Assembly: GCF_910592395.1 (NCBI RefSeq)
Contig: NC_088309.1
Span: forward strand, 20,896,599 to 20,960,598
Direction: 5' to 3'
DNA length: 64,000 nt
Source: Lineus longissimus
Lineage: Eukaryota; Nemertea; Pilidiophora; Heteronemertea; Lineidae
Position numbers and translations under genes: made by a program. The notes under the pieces are model-generated. The model made no database searches, was not told the DNA's origin, and saw nothing but the letters and a program-made list of their open reading frames with translations. Of the stretch, positions 48,901 through 60,900 are shown piece by piece; positions within the stretch are counted from its first letter, which is position 1, and every line of letters begins with the position of its first letter.

Positions 48901-51718
48901 TGAATGACAGTCTGTGACGTCATCAACTCTTGGCTAGGCTGGCACAGAGCACTGGTCTGTAGGAGGATGCTGGATAAAAATGCACTTAGGCAGCATCTGA
49001 ACCATTAAAGTGACCTGAAGTATTGGTATATTTGGCCTGCAAACAAAGTCATCAATCACATCAGCACTTGTTTTGTGAAATTCGGTTGAAAATATAGGAA
49101 TAAATACCATTTTGGCCTTGGCAGTACCATGTGAAATAAGGTGTAGGTTTGACTGAACATTAGTTTGGATGGGTTTTTAGGACACCAGTAACAGTACTCA
49201 CATCCCAACATTCCTCCTTCTGTTGCAAGAGAGCTTGCTTCTCCGTCTTAATGATGTCCGCCTGTACTTGATCAACGGAGGCGACCAGAAGTTTGGAGAA
49301 ATAAGTGTCAACATCAGCTGAAAGACATAATCAAGTACATTACTTGAAAACATGCCGCTATTTTTACAATGTTTGAAGCATCCATCACATTCACGCAGAA
49401 CACCTGCATTTGAAGCACTCTCATTATGGCATAATATACATTATTTTATCCAGGAGATCTATAAAGTTTTCGATTCAATTAAAATCTATATGTGTATGTG
49501 ACAAATGTGGACTGAAACAGTGCCGACAATAACCCGACAACATTTTATGTTAGATGATAAAACACATGACCACATTCCACCCTTCCTTCTATTATAATAT
49601 GCTCCAAGACGGTTTACAGTAAGTTGCTTTGCTTGTTATTTTTGTAGGAAGCACACAATTCCATTATTTGTCCTAGTCTCAAGGAAAATAACATCAACAT
49701 ACCATCGACAGGAAAAGGCTTCAGGTTCCCTGCTGTCCACTGATTCTTTGGCAGCACCAGGACTGATCCTTTCTCCTTTTTCATCAGTTTCATAGTGATC
49801 TCTTCCCCGATGGAAAACTGATGCGTGTCCAAACTCACGACACTTTTCAGGTCCTTCTTGACGATCGACTCGTAGCAAATTGGACACTTCCTCCAGGGTT
49901 TATCGCCGAGGGACAAATAGTGCAGGATACACACCCAGCAATAGATGTGTCCACATCGGGTGATCTTAGCAGCGGTAGGAGGAAACAGGCAGATTGGACA
50001 GGATGGAACGCCATGGCCAAAGATGCGCTGAAAAGAAACAAATTTGTAGGAACTATGAAATCTATAGGCTTTACTCTAGGGAGACATCACAACTTCTTTA
50101 CAGTTATCTGGAAATATCCAAGGGTTCCAAAGAGTCTATTTCAATGTAGAATGGGGAAGTTTGATTGTTTGAACTGTCTCTCTTGGTGGGATCACTGCCT
50201 TCTTATCAAAGCTCTGAACTTTGACTGCTCAATCCCTGTCACATACAAATGCTAATGTTAGCAGCCAAATACTCTCTCATGCTGAATATCTCACTGATAA
50301 AGCTCAGCAAATAACATACCACTTGTTCCAATAGATCCCAGTCCACCAGTCGATCAGGGCAGGTAGCATGTGACATGTAGTCACCAGTGTCCCTCACAAT
50401 GAACTGGCAGCTACAAGTGGAAATAAGAAGAATTCAAGACAAGGCTTCTTAACATGGTAGAAATACTTCTCACACCATGCCTGGTTACTTCAATAAGCAC
50501 CCTTTATGGAAGAGAGATCTCAAATGATCAGAGCATGCCGGAAATTTTTTGATACAAACCATTCTGAACATTTTCAGTGCCACTTTGCAAACTTATCAAG
50601 CTTGAAAACGATCTCATAGCGATGGCTACACAAAGGTATATCCTCCCCATTATCTAACAGTTAGACCAAGTTTTTACAGCACTTTTTAATCACTTACTTA
50701 GCCTGAAGGAATTGTTCTTTGTTATAAGTTACTCTACTACTTCTTGTCCATTTGTTTCTGCCTTTCCAGCCTCCGCCTTCCTTCTCCCTTGGCGCGAATG
50801 TGAAGTTCAACAAGTGATTCAAATTCGCCTTTTTGGATCCCTGCTGCAGAGCTGAGCCTATCTCAGCTCTGTTGCCCTCTGCTACCTAAAATAAACAAGT
50901 TAATAGATATCATCCATGGTCATACAAATCCTGCCTTAGCTCAGTACTAGTATGCCTCAGAGAATGTTTTCTAGCAGGTTAAACTAGTTTCCAATCAATG
51001 ACAAGTACTGGTACTTACATCTATTATGTAAACAAATTTGTTGTAGAGACCACTGGTCATGTGATGAAAATGTAACGCAACTTTAAAATTAGCATTTTAT
51101 GCAAAGCAATATTCTCATAATTTGCCTTTGGTTGCTAGGACAATATACAGAAAGAAGAACAACAAAAACAAGTCTCTACCTCATCCCGCTCTCTATAATT
51201 ATCATATCCTCTAGGTTTAGGGCGTTTATCAATAGCCCGATCACGTTGGGGTACAGGTTTCTTGCCATTATTGTACTGGTCAGATTTTGAGGCTTGCTGC
51301 TCTCTCTTTTTGCCCGCTCTTGGGAATCGTTGATGGCCATAATCTGCAAAAGAAAATAATGTTGTGATACTAAAGCTACTTTATCTAAATTCTAATTCTA
51401 AATTCAAGAACAACACAGCTACAGTAACCAACAACTCTGGAAAGCAGTTGGCCTAGACAGTTTTTCTATGTATCGTATTGTAATTGACATCATAAAAAGA
51501 TGGGCCTCAATAATACGACCGTCTTGGCTAGTACTTTCGACTACATCCCCGAGTGATGTGCATGGCCGTGGGACTGAGAGCGAGATCGAGCAACATGCCT
51601 CGTCTCTCGATTTTCAAAACGTACCAGATTTTCTGATATCAGTAACGCCGCATTTTTGTTGAACTGCTGACGGTCGATTCCCTTGAGACCTCTCCATGGT
51701 CTCCTCTTCCCTTTGCAT
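45991..51718 (-). CDS. RNF10: RNF10-like RING-type E3 ubiquitin ligase (13 coding exons, 771 aa)
   Basis: Coding exons in transcript order are: 51625-51718, 51180-51343, 50698-50885, 50320-50410, 49703-50027, 49202-49317, 48642-48821, 48180-48471, 47756-47889, 47240-47459, 46768-46943, 46387-46621 and 45991-46091. Phases agree at every junction and the length (771 aa) is close to vertebrate RNF10 (about 810). Before the RING are [11 protein letters not shown] and [12 protein letters not shown], both close to RNF10. The C3HC4 RING has ligands C189, C192, C204, H206, C209, C212, C227 and C230. It is followed by KKDLKSVV, then [33 protein letters not shown], a basic helix ([16 protein letters not shown]), [19 protein letters not shown] and a basic tail ending [17 protein letters not shown]10 is a RING ubiquitin ligase known to act on 40S ribosomal proteins in ribosome quality control. 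The start ATG at 51716-51718 follows an in-frame TAG directly, with a second ATG seven codons on, so the exact N-terminus could differ slightly. Confidence 0.95.
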
Positions 51719-52875
51719 CTACGGTGGACAGATTTTTGGACCAAACGGCCACAACAGGCTGCACAACTTTTATTGAAGACTTCATTTTTAGAACGCCATT
51801 TTGCCCTTCCGGGGTTCAAAAAGATATGATTTCTACAAAATAGTAGAATCAATCAATTAAAAGAGTGATTAGGATGGTAGTATAAAAACTTATGAAGACA
51901 CGAAGGGGGTTATTTTCCCCCCTTGGCTTTTGACAACTGGGAAATCTGTCAAAAACTGAGAGCTCTCCCTCAGAAATTCGTTAAATTGGCGACCTTGCGC
52001 CAACAAGTACCCGGATGTCGCTCAAATTTGTAATAAATAATAAATATCACGTTAAATTTCATACATGGCAGCAAAAAACAATTCCTTATTTATTCAAACC
52101 GTCACATATGTAGACTTATTTAAGTTTTGTATCATTTCAAAGGAAAAATATCGATTTATAGCGAACACCTACGCCCGTTTTTTTAACGTGAGAATTTCTA
52201 ATGAAGCGGAAATTTCAAATTATTTTGTTCCTACAAAATCAACTTTATTGTCTATTTACTCTAAACAAGAACTTAAAAACGTGAATTTTTGATAGCAATA
52301 TATACCGAAGTTGCATATAAGTGAAAAGGTATATCTTCACTCTCGTTTAATGGGTGTATTACAACCCTTAAAAGATGTGACACTGTATAAGTTGTCGGAT
52401 GAGGCCGTTGTGTCAATTATATCTATTTTCGGACAACGTTAATGCCTTAAAAATTGTCATGACAAGCAGATACCCACGACTAAGAGGAAAGATCCCTATT
52501 TATGATGCTGATGAAAATGATGTAATCTGTACTGACTGTAGATCTAGAGAACCTGAATGAAGCCAGGCCTAATGGCCAGTAGGCTAATGCCGGCATGCCT
52601 CCCCAATGGCAATGCAATGATAATGGGTTAATTCCCACCCCGGTGTACATGTATGCCTGGGCCTTGGCTAGTGTACCTAGCCCTGCTCTTGGCTTTGATA
52701 GGGGCTTGGCTCCGCATAGAAAATATTTTTGGGCAGACGAAAGAAATCGACCCCAAAGTCAGTCGAGGGGCCTGCCCATTGAATTGATTCATGATATTGA
52801 TAAGGAATATTTTGGTGTTGTTTAGTGTTTGAAATTTCTCCATCATATTTCAGTCACAGTAGTCAGTAGAAAAAA
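51719..52875. promoter_or_regulatory. Divergent intergenic region between the RNF10-like gene and its neighbour
   Basis: The two start codons face away from each other across 1.16 kb, so this interval should contain both promoters and 5' UTRs. It is AT-rich near 52020-52300, with no clear TATA box or CpG island visible by eye. A 75-codon open frame at 52065-52292 has no recognised similarity and is not called. Confidence 0.45.
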
Positions 52876-55295
52876 ATGATGGATGCAGAAAGTACAATAC
52901 CAGTTCTTGATGAATCTGCAGAAGCTCCCCCTGTCCCAGTGACATTCTGCCGTCAAGTAACAAGTGATGAATACAAAAGGCAAAAGACCTTGACGACCAA
53001 CCAAGCTGTCAGGGTAATTATCTCTGTTCTGGTCATCCTAAACAGTGCCCACTACATAGCTTAGGGTAAGGTTTAAAGTGATCAAAGCATAAAAATCAGT
53101 CATAAAGAAAATAAGTAGTTTGTAAGAATTATCAGATTGAGTGTTAATTGTCATTTTGCTGAGAGAAAAGCAGAATAAATCATACATTTGTGATTTTTCA
53201 GGACTTATTGTGGTATCTAGAAAGTGAACCAGAGGTTTTCAAAAAGATGTTGAAGAAGAGAAAACATGATGACCTGGAAAATGCTGGCTTATTCTCTTGT
53301 TTGAAGGTAAACATCATATTCGCAGTAACTGTTGATTCAGTTTTAAGATATAACAGAATATAACTTGATCTCATATTTGGTTGATATCAGACTCTTCATG
53401 TGTATTTAGAATATAAGAACAGGTAGTTGTTGTTAGCATTGAGTGGTGTATCTGGAGCACGACTGAATTTCACATGTTCCGACATAACTTGTTAAAAAAA
53501 AAGTAGAGTTAGATTTGCCCCCATGACGTTAACATTGTAGTATTCAAGTTATTGTCTTTTTTATCACAGGTTAAACTCTTGTCCATGATACAAGGCAATA
53601 ATTACCAGGACATCACCGATGAAGAGTTCGTAGAAAAGTTTGCCGAGTTGAAATCTGGGATGATGATGGCTCTCAACAGTGAAACAGGTAAAGTCTGCAT
53701 AAAATCTCCTGCATTTCTGATGGTATGGTGCGATCTACATGTATTGTAGGTAAATACCACACATCTCCTTGAGAGCTGCATTAAGATGCCAAGGTTGACC
53801 TCTGTATCCTTTAATTGAATGGATCGTTTGGATAAGGATTTAACCAAATCTAGACTTGGATGGCTGTTTAGTAGTTGACATTTCTTTGTATGTCATGTGA
53901 ATTTTTAGATAGTTGGGGACTACACATTCTTTGAATCTTACTGCATCTTACGGCTAAACTGCATGCTGACAAGAACAAAAAATTACATTCAGACATTTGA
54001 TCTCTTTTTCAGAAATGGATTGTCGTCGTTATTCTAAACGCCTTGCTGCAAAACGTCTTGAGAAAGAGAACCTAAATGATATAAAAGTTTCTGTCAGTAT
54101 ATGTCCAAGTGTACCACAGCCTGTGGTTGCACCCACTGTCCAAGCTGGACCAGTGTTGACACGGCCTCCTTTAAGGGCAAGCTCTACCCCAGTAAGTACA
54201 AAATCTTGTTTTGGGATTGGAGGGGTCTAGGGTTCTTTTCCATCTAGAGATTGTCAACAAAAAGTGGCCATCCCATAATTTGTGGAGTAGGGAGACAGGT
54301 AAGATAATAATGAGTCCACTATCAAGCCCCACACATTTAAAATCAATATGTCTTTTTTCCTTTGTAGGTTGGTTCTGAGAACATAACTATGAAGCCAGCT
54401 ATGAAGTTCAAGAGAACAAAGCAGTAAGTTGACCAAGTACAAAAGAAGAGAGTGGGGTGGAGTAAATATATTTTCTATCATGGGGGCTATGAGCAGAGGG
54501 AGGTCCGTGAGTGAGCATAAGGATTAATAATCCCTGATTCAGATAAGTTTTGGTATGTTGAAGACGCCATTCCCAGTATTTCAGCTGTAATATCGCTGGC
54601 TTTCATAGAACATGTGCAGTACCAAATCTATACTTGGCTGGACTAGCTCCTGTATTCATGTCGGGAGTACCTCCAAACCTAGTTCTGACCAAGGGGATAA
54701 TTGCCAGTTATATTTTACTTTGTTTTAAATGGCAAAGCTTTCGTTTAGGGATTTGGATGATTCGTTTAACGAAAAAACCATGGCTAGTATCCACCGAGAA
54801 CTCCTCAGAAGCAACCCACAGTTCCGCCATAGAACAGCATTTCATAGGGGGTAAGTAACCAAGAACTAGCATGTCATTTCCAAAATGTTTTCCTCTGAAC
54901 ATAACATTTTGTCAGAGTTTTCATCAAAACCTTTTGTTGACAACTTTTGATCTGCTGGGTTCTGTATACCGTAGCATCTAATATTATCTATCATACTAGC
55001 AATCTCTCTAGAGAATCACCGATTATGTATCACCTTCACCCTCTTTTCCAGCTCCCCTGGCAGGACACCCTTCAGTCACAAAAAGGGATCAAGAAAACAT
55101 GAAACGTCGAATGCAACTGTGAATACCCTAAACCTGAGCACGATGAGCATCGAGGAATCGCTTCACCAAGCCTTCAACAATATTATCCAGAAAAAGTTCA
55201 CCAAGTCGCCAAGCCCTACATCTAGTCCAAGTAGTGCTGCTGGTTTTCAGGCATCTGGTGACGATTCTAATTCTGTTATTGAATGGGAGGTGTAG
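52876..55295 (+). CDS. Uncharacterised seven-exon protein, 313 aa
   Basis: Coding exons are 52876-53013, 53202-53306, 53570-53687, 54013-54191, 54368-54423, 54749-54850 and 55052-55295. All have GT/AG borders and consistent phases, and the frame ends in TAG. I do not recognise the protein with confidence. The N-terminal third is acidic and helical-looking (TSDEYKRQKTL, DLLWYLESEPEVFKKMLKKR, DITDEEFVEKFAELK). The centre has a basic patch (SKRLAAKRLEKEN, residues about 128-140) and a Pro/Thr-rich stretch. Near the C-terminus are RTAFHRGSPGRTPFSHKKG (about 227-245) and IEESLHQAFNNIIQKKF (266-282), followed by a Ser/Pro-rich tail. A basic SPGG-P motif followed by an ALxxKF-type helix also occurs near the C-termini of MTFR-family and PRR11-like proteins, so a distant link is possible but weak. 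No signal peptide or membrane segment was seen. Two ATGs open the first exon; the first is used here. Candidate poly(A) signals are at 56072-56077 and 56416-56421. Confidence 0.85.
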
Positions 55296-56415
55296 ACTTC
55301 GGACAATACTACTTGGGTAGTTACAAGAGAAAACCGTGCCTTATTCATGACAATTTATTCTGTGAATCTCCAGCTTCTGCTTATGGTGGTGGTTGTTACA
55401 TGTACAGAGTCCATTCAAGTGTGTATAAAGCCTGTAATGTTTAGAACTTGATTTTCATCAGCATAAGATTTGTGGCGCTGCGTGTCCAGTCATGACCAAA
55501 AATGTGAATAGCGTGATAATTCAAACAGATTTTGAATTTTTCCATTTTAGGTGCAATTTGATGATGGAAACAACGACGGTAGAGTTGGAGGTGACTGGGC
55601 TGCCAACAGCTTGTTAATAAATCTGTTGGTCCTTTAAAGCCTGTTTCTCTAGTCTGATGAGATGCATACACTCTAGTGGGTCAGTGGGGTTGGCGATTGT
55701 TGTTATTTTGTTTGTAAGTCAACAATGCATGACATTTTAAGATAACTCTTTTTCAATCAGGCATAGTTTAGGCATTATACAGAGCCATTTTTAATGGCTT
55801 TTTCTAGTGTACTAGTGTACAAGTAAAGATAAGTGTATTTTATATTGTTCTCTAGGTGTAAGTATACGTACAAAGCTTGCAAAGCATGAGGTGAAGGTGA
55901 TTATTTTTGTGACTTTTATCTCTACGATATATGTATATACTGTTGCTTGTGCATGTAGATACGTTTAATGTCAAGAATGGTTGGGAATGGACTGGCTACG
56001 AACTGCTGGAAATTGCCAAATTTTCCTGGGCGTAATATATTCGGTGATTTGGGGAATTACCTAGAGTCGACAATAAAAAACCTATCCGCCATCTGGTTTT
56101 TCAGGTGTAAATTATCAAAAACTTATTGGAACGGTTTTGAACCATAGAACTTGGGAATTTTTTTACAGCAGTATGGATTACCCCAGGGAAAATAGTACCA
56201 AGTGTATGGACCTGGTAAATAGCAAAAGAGTTAAGCATCTGATACCATGTGAATGCTTTAGTCATGTTTTTTGTGCCATGGGGTATGAAAGGGGATGGCT
56301 ATTCCCCATTTTACCTTAATAGTACATGTAATTAGTGTAACTAATGCCGTTGTCTAGTCTTGTTTCAAGAGTTTGTATAAAATTTACTTGTAGGAACACA
56401 TTATTTTAAATTTGA

Positions 56416-56421
56416 AATAAA
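56416..56421 (+). terminator. Candidate poly(A) signal AATAAA
   Basis: AATAAA follows the stop codon of the uncharacterised gene by about 1.1 kb. An alternative AATAAA lies at 56072-56077, about 0.8 kb after the stop. Which is used cannot be told from sequence alone. Confidence 0.35.
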
Positions 56422-56553
56422 GTAGAAGGTGAGGCTTGATGCTGAAACCATGTTCAGGCTCCCTATCGAATTTCATAGTATGATACAACTTTATTGGATC
56501 ACTCATAGAAAGCATTTTTGCATATGGTTGAAATATTATTTTGTATATGCATG

Positions 56554-56717
56554 TACAGTAGGACCTCTCATTCAAGGACACCCTTGGAACTGACATATGC
56601 TGTCCTTATAAGAGAGGTGTCCTGATAACAGAGGTCAAATTGAATGGAAGCATCCATTTTGGGACAAGAACTAGTGTCCTTGATAGAGAGGTGTCCACTA
56701 AGGGAGGTTCCACTGTA
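56554..56717. mobile_element. TA-flanked MITE, copy E
   Basis: The left end TACAGTAGGACCTCTC and the right end GGGAGGTTCCACTGTA are inverted repeats with TA at both edges. The interior GTCCTTATAAGAGAGGTGTC and GTCCTTGATAGAGAGGTGTC segments match other copies in this window. It lies beyond the candidate poly(A) signals, between two plus-strand genes. Confidence 0.78.
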
Positions 56718-56949
56718 TCTCATTCTGAGGATAGTTCACTCGTAACTGAACTGGGCATTGATGTTACACTCACGATAAATTATTTTGCAGTTTTAAGCAT
56801 GTTTCTTGGTAACACCACACACCACACAAATGTGTGGTAATAAAGTGCTCGCAGCTTCAGCAAACCTTGTGTTTTTTGTTGGTTAATGGAAAAAATCTTG
56901 GTTAGGATTTTCCATTTTGGTCAACAGATTGATGTCTACTCCTGGATAG

Positions 56950-57160
56950 AAGGCCAGATTATTCCACCTTGAGGAATACTCTTGACTGAGGTGTCCACAG
57001 ATTCCACCTGGAGGAACATTCTTAGTTGAGGTGTCCACATATTCCACCTGGAGGATTCCTCTTAGTTACATTGTCCAGATCCACTTGGAGGAACCCTCTT
57101 GAAGTTTTACCAAGAGGCGTCCTCATCAAGTCTTGTTGGAGGTGTCCACACGCAGGTTCT
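56950..57160. repeat. Degenerate approximately 50-bp tandem array
   Basis: Repeated blocks ATTCCACCTKGAGGAA, CTCTTGACTGAGGTGTCCAC and close variants occur at about 50-bp intervals four or five times. Copies are strongly diverged. The GAGGTGTCCAC core resembles the interior of the nearby MITE, so it may have arisen from one. Confidence 0.6.
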
Positions 57161-57929
57161 ATTGAAAGGATTCTTCTTTGAAAGTTTAAATTTATTTATT
57201 TTACATTGGAGAGGGCAATCTAGGACCATTGTGCAGTGGCCATGTAAATAAGACAATATGAATGCATCGGCTATTGTAATAGTAACACATTGTAATAAGG
57301 TACATAAAACGTATATCAAGTGTGCTGGAAACCAAAAACTCCCATCCCAAAGATTTTTCAACACTTTTTTGTCGGTTTTTAAAGGAGTGAATCATGAAAG
57401 TAAGACAGTGCTTTTACCCAACCGCAGTATTTTGCCCGAAGAGTTTCTCCATAAACTTTATGATAGTTAAAACCCACACATGTGTCGGCGGTGCCGTAAA
57501 CGAAGAAATATTTTTCTCCATACATGTGCCCTTCCACTTTCTCACATAACTTAACGGCTCACGAGAGATGGCGTGACAGATCGAGGCCGAGCCGGTTGTG
57601 ACCAGTGATGGATTACAAAGGAGCGGGCCTAATTGCTAAGTAAACACAACGGCCTTTGTTCGTCCATTGTGTGCGGGGTGTAATTAAAGGATTAAAAATA
57701 GGGTATTAGCTCGTTGTTTCTCCTGTCAAGTATAATTCCTCCAAGCCTATGCGAATAGCATAAAGACGCCAAAGTTGTTTCACTTAGTTGACCTTCTGGT
57801 ACTAAGTATTCAATTAGCCAGGTAGGCCTGGAACCCTATGCCACATATTCATAGGGCCTTGACACCTTGCTCATGATCATATGTGGAGAGGAAATCCCAA
57901 TTCCTTGATAATAATATGTCGATGACAAG

Positions 57930-60900
57930 ATGGCAACTTTATGGTGAGTTCGTCAAAAGAATTATAGATTTTTTCGTATTACATTCAATGGGAAATTCTG
58001 TTCCTCATGGCATTGTGTTTTTAGCCGAAAACTAGCTTCTTCTTCTTCGAATCATCCTTGCTGTCAATGGTTGAGAAACGACGTGTCAAGTATCCATTCT
58101 TATTTCTTTTCTATAGTTCTGGTGTTTGTTGCGACGATTGCGAATGTGTTCGGTAAGTTCTTCCGTTGGCCAACTTTCCAGTCCAGTCCAGTCAACTAAC
58201 TGACGTAGGTTTTTTTGTATACTTTCTGGAGGTTTTTATACAACTAAGGTAATACTAGAAATATCCCGCAATCCGTTGACTGGATTGGACAAGAACGGTG
58301 GCAACGTCAGTCCTGAAAGAGCCACTGTGGACAATGGTGAAACTGTAGATCAAGGACCAGTAAAAATCGAATTCAGTGAGTGAACAGATTCAGCGACTTT
58401 TCTAGTGTTAATATAACCACATACGCTAGAGTACAGTTATTGACAGATTCTGTTATAACTGACTATGCCGCTCAGAAAAAAACTACACCCGTGTCGGTTT
58501 GGAGGACTCCAAGGTAGTTAATAAGGTGTCCAAACACTATCCGGCATAAGGAAGCGCGCGATGGGTCAGAAAAACGTATTTATATATATATAACATCAAC
58601 CGATCGAGGGAGGGGCCCTTCAAACCAAGGAAGTTTTATGGTACCTCCATGTTCGAGCTGTCTCGAGTTCTATCCCCTACCGTCCAACAAAAGAATCACG
58701 TCACTTCGTCTTATGAAATGGCTGGTAAATATCAAATTTTTTCTTTTTTATTGCAATCCCTTGCTTTTTCTCAGCTTTCCAGCTGCGCAATGATGTCGAT
58801 GATCTTTATACAGCAGAGATAGAATATCTCAATGGAGCGCTTGAGCAACTCACTTTCATGAAGCCAGCTATTCCTGGCCAAGGCCCAGCAGTTAAATCGA
58901 AGAGATCTACGGCAATTATAGAAAGACCTGGAAACTCAGTGGAGACACATGACTGTGGGAGTATTTCGTCAGTGCCTGATGACCTCCGCCTGCCGGCCAA
59001 TATGTTTCCATCAGGACTCGGTGACTTCTATCAGAAATACACTCACGCTTATGGCATTCCTATTTTGGGTAAATATCCTAAGCGTGGAGACTCGGACAGA
59101 GAAATGTTGCTCGCCCGGGTAACGTTTCAGAGCGTTTCCGTCTTAGAGATATAGATTGACACGCTTTTCCGTGTTCCTCGCATTGAAAATATGAAAACAC
59201 GCTGAGTAACCACAGATCGATGTTACACCGTCAACGATTCCTGGCAACAAGTACAGAGTGGATAATTCTATGCAATATTATTGAAAGCAATACATGGCTA
59301 CACAGACAGGATGGTCTCATTTGTTACAAAAACGTATCCGAGTGCAAAAAACAACAGAATATGCTCAACGGACGCTTCTTGCTACATCTATACCATCTAT
59401 GTATAGCACTGTACGCTACACGGTGGTTATACGAATTTTACCCGCTCAGAAGACAGAATTATATATTTTAGGTCGATACCTCATCAGTGGTGTTCAAAAA
59501 AGTGAAATCGAAAATATTTATGTAGACATCAGTTGCATTGCTCTTAAATTAAAATATATTACACGTGCTATCAAAAATATATACTCGCCTAATAAATCTT
59601 TGGTGCTATACAGGCTCAGCAAATGTTTCGGATTCTGCCCTGAAGCGAGCATGCTACATGGTACGATTCTTACTCGCCGACCGACCAGACCTTAGAGAAA
59701 CCTTCTACAAAATGTTTGGTAAACATCTATATAGCAACTTTCGCGGTGCAAATGTAGACCTCCGTTTCTGATCGCTCGTGAGGCTTGCGAAACCTGACTA
59801 TTGCCTTTAATCTTCTCACAGACAAAAAAGTACTCTGCCGGGTTACGTTTTACGATTTAGGACGACTCGGTATCCTGGTATATACATTAAGAAAAGAAGA
59901 TAAATATTATGGTTTAGCTAGTTTCGCCGTCACTATCGTAAGGAGTTCACCATTTAAACATTAGTAGCCTACAGCCTGACCAATACGCATAACCTATTTA
60001 GTAATCGTTCTCCCTCAGGTAGATTTGCGCTGATGTCAACAGTCGAGATGACCACTGATATTCCCGAGCACTCGCATATGGATAAAGATTTTTGGGACGC
60101 CAGGGCTCGGGGACTGGGAGCAACGAGAGATCGGCCACTCTCGACAGGAGGCGAAGAGAACACTCTCTGTCTCAAACAAGACAGGTATGAGACCATGGCC
60201 TCACAACGACGTTAGTTCTCAGCGTTGACAAGCAGACTTGGTCAAACATCAGTTCTTCCGCAGGAAGATGATTTGCGGCCGGCGAGTGAGACTGCGTTTT
60301 TCTCTTGTTTCTGTTTTGTTTGTATGGAAACTTTGAAACGCCATCATGGAATCGAGCCTATAAAAGTAAAGGCATATACATGTAACATATTTACTGCTTT
60401 TTACTTTGGAGCAGACACTGATATAATGTCTTCTGTTCGATCCTTATAGGTACCCTAAGGAAGATATCCCACTCCACGAGTTTGCCCATGGAGTTCATTT
60501 GATCGCAGCCAAGTATGCCATTGAAGGGTTTGAAGACCGCCTCACTGCATCGTATCTCTCCGCGAAATTAAAAGGCCTATGGAATAATACTTATGCAATG
60601 ACAAATTTGATGGAGTACTGGGTACGTCTTTCTAAATTTTGATTTTTTGGGTGTAGGGTTCGACAATACCGGACACTAAAGCTAGGAAAATGGCTGCGTC
60701 AGATGGTTGTCTAGGCTCCTGACCTCACTCACGACGTTGTTGCTGGCGCCCCGGGGACCAGGCAAGTTAGTTGGCTTCTGTCGATTGGAATATATAAATA
60801 TCTTACGAAAATTTGAGTTCATAAGCGCAGGGTGTACAATATGCCTGCCATCATCAAAATATTTGCTCGACATCGGTGAAGTTATTTCTACCGACCGTGG

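Larger units (their letters stand above)
55296..57929. other. Region 3' of the uncharacterised gene and 5' of the metallopeptidase
   Basis: This contains the probable 3' UTR of the upstream gene, with AATAAA at 56072 and 56416. It also contains one TA-flanked MITE (56554-56717), a degenerate short tandem array (56950-57160) and the upstream region of the metallopeptidase gene. No coding exon was recognised. Confidence 0.55.

Noticed and set aside
52065-52292. A 75-codon open frame in the divergent promoter region
   Set aside because: AT-rich, with no similarity or splice partner. It is not distinguishable from chance.
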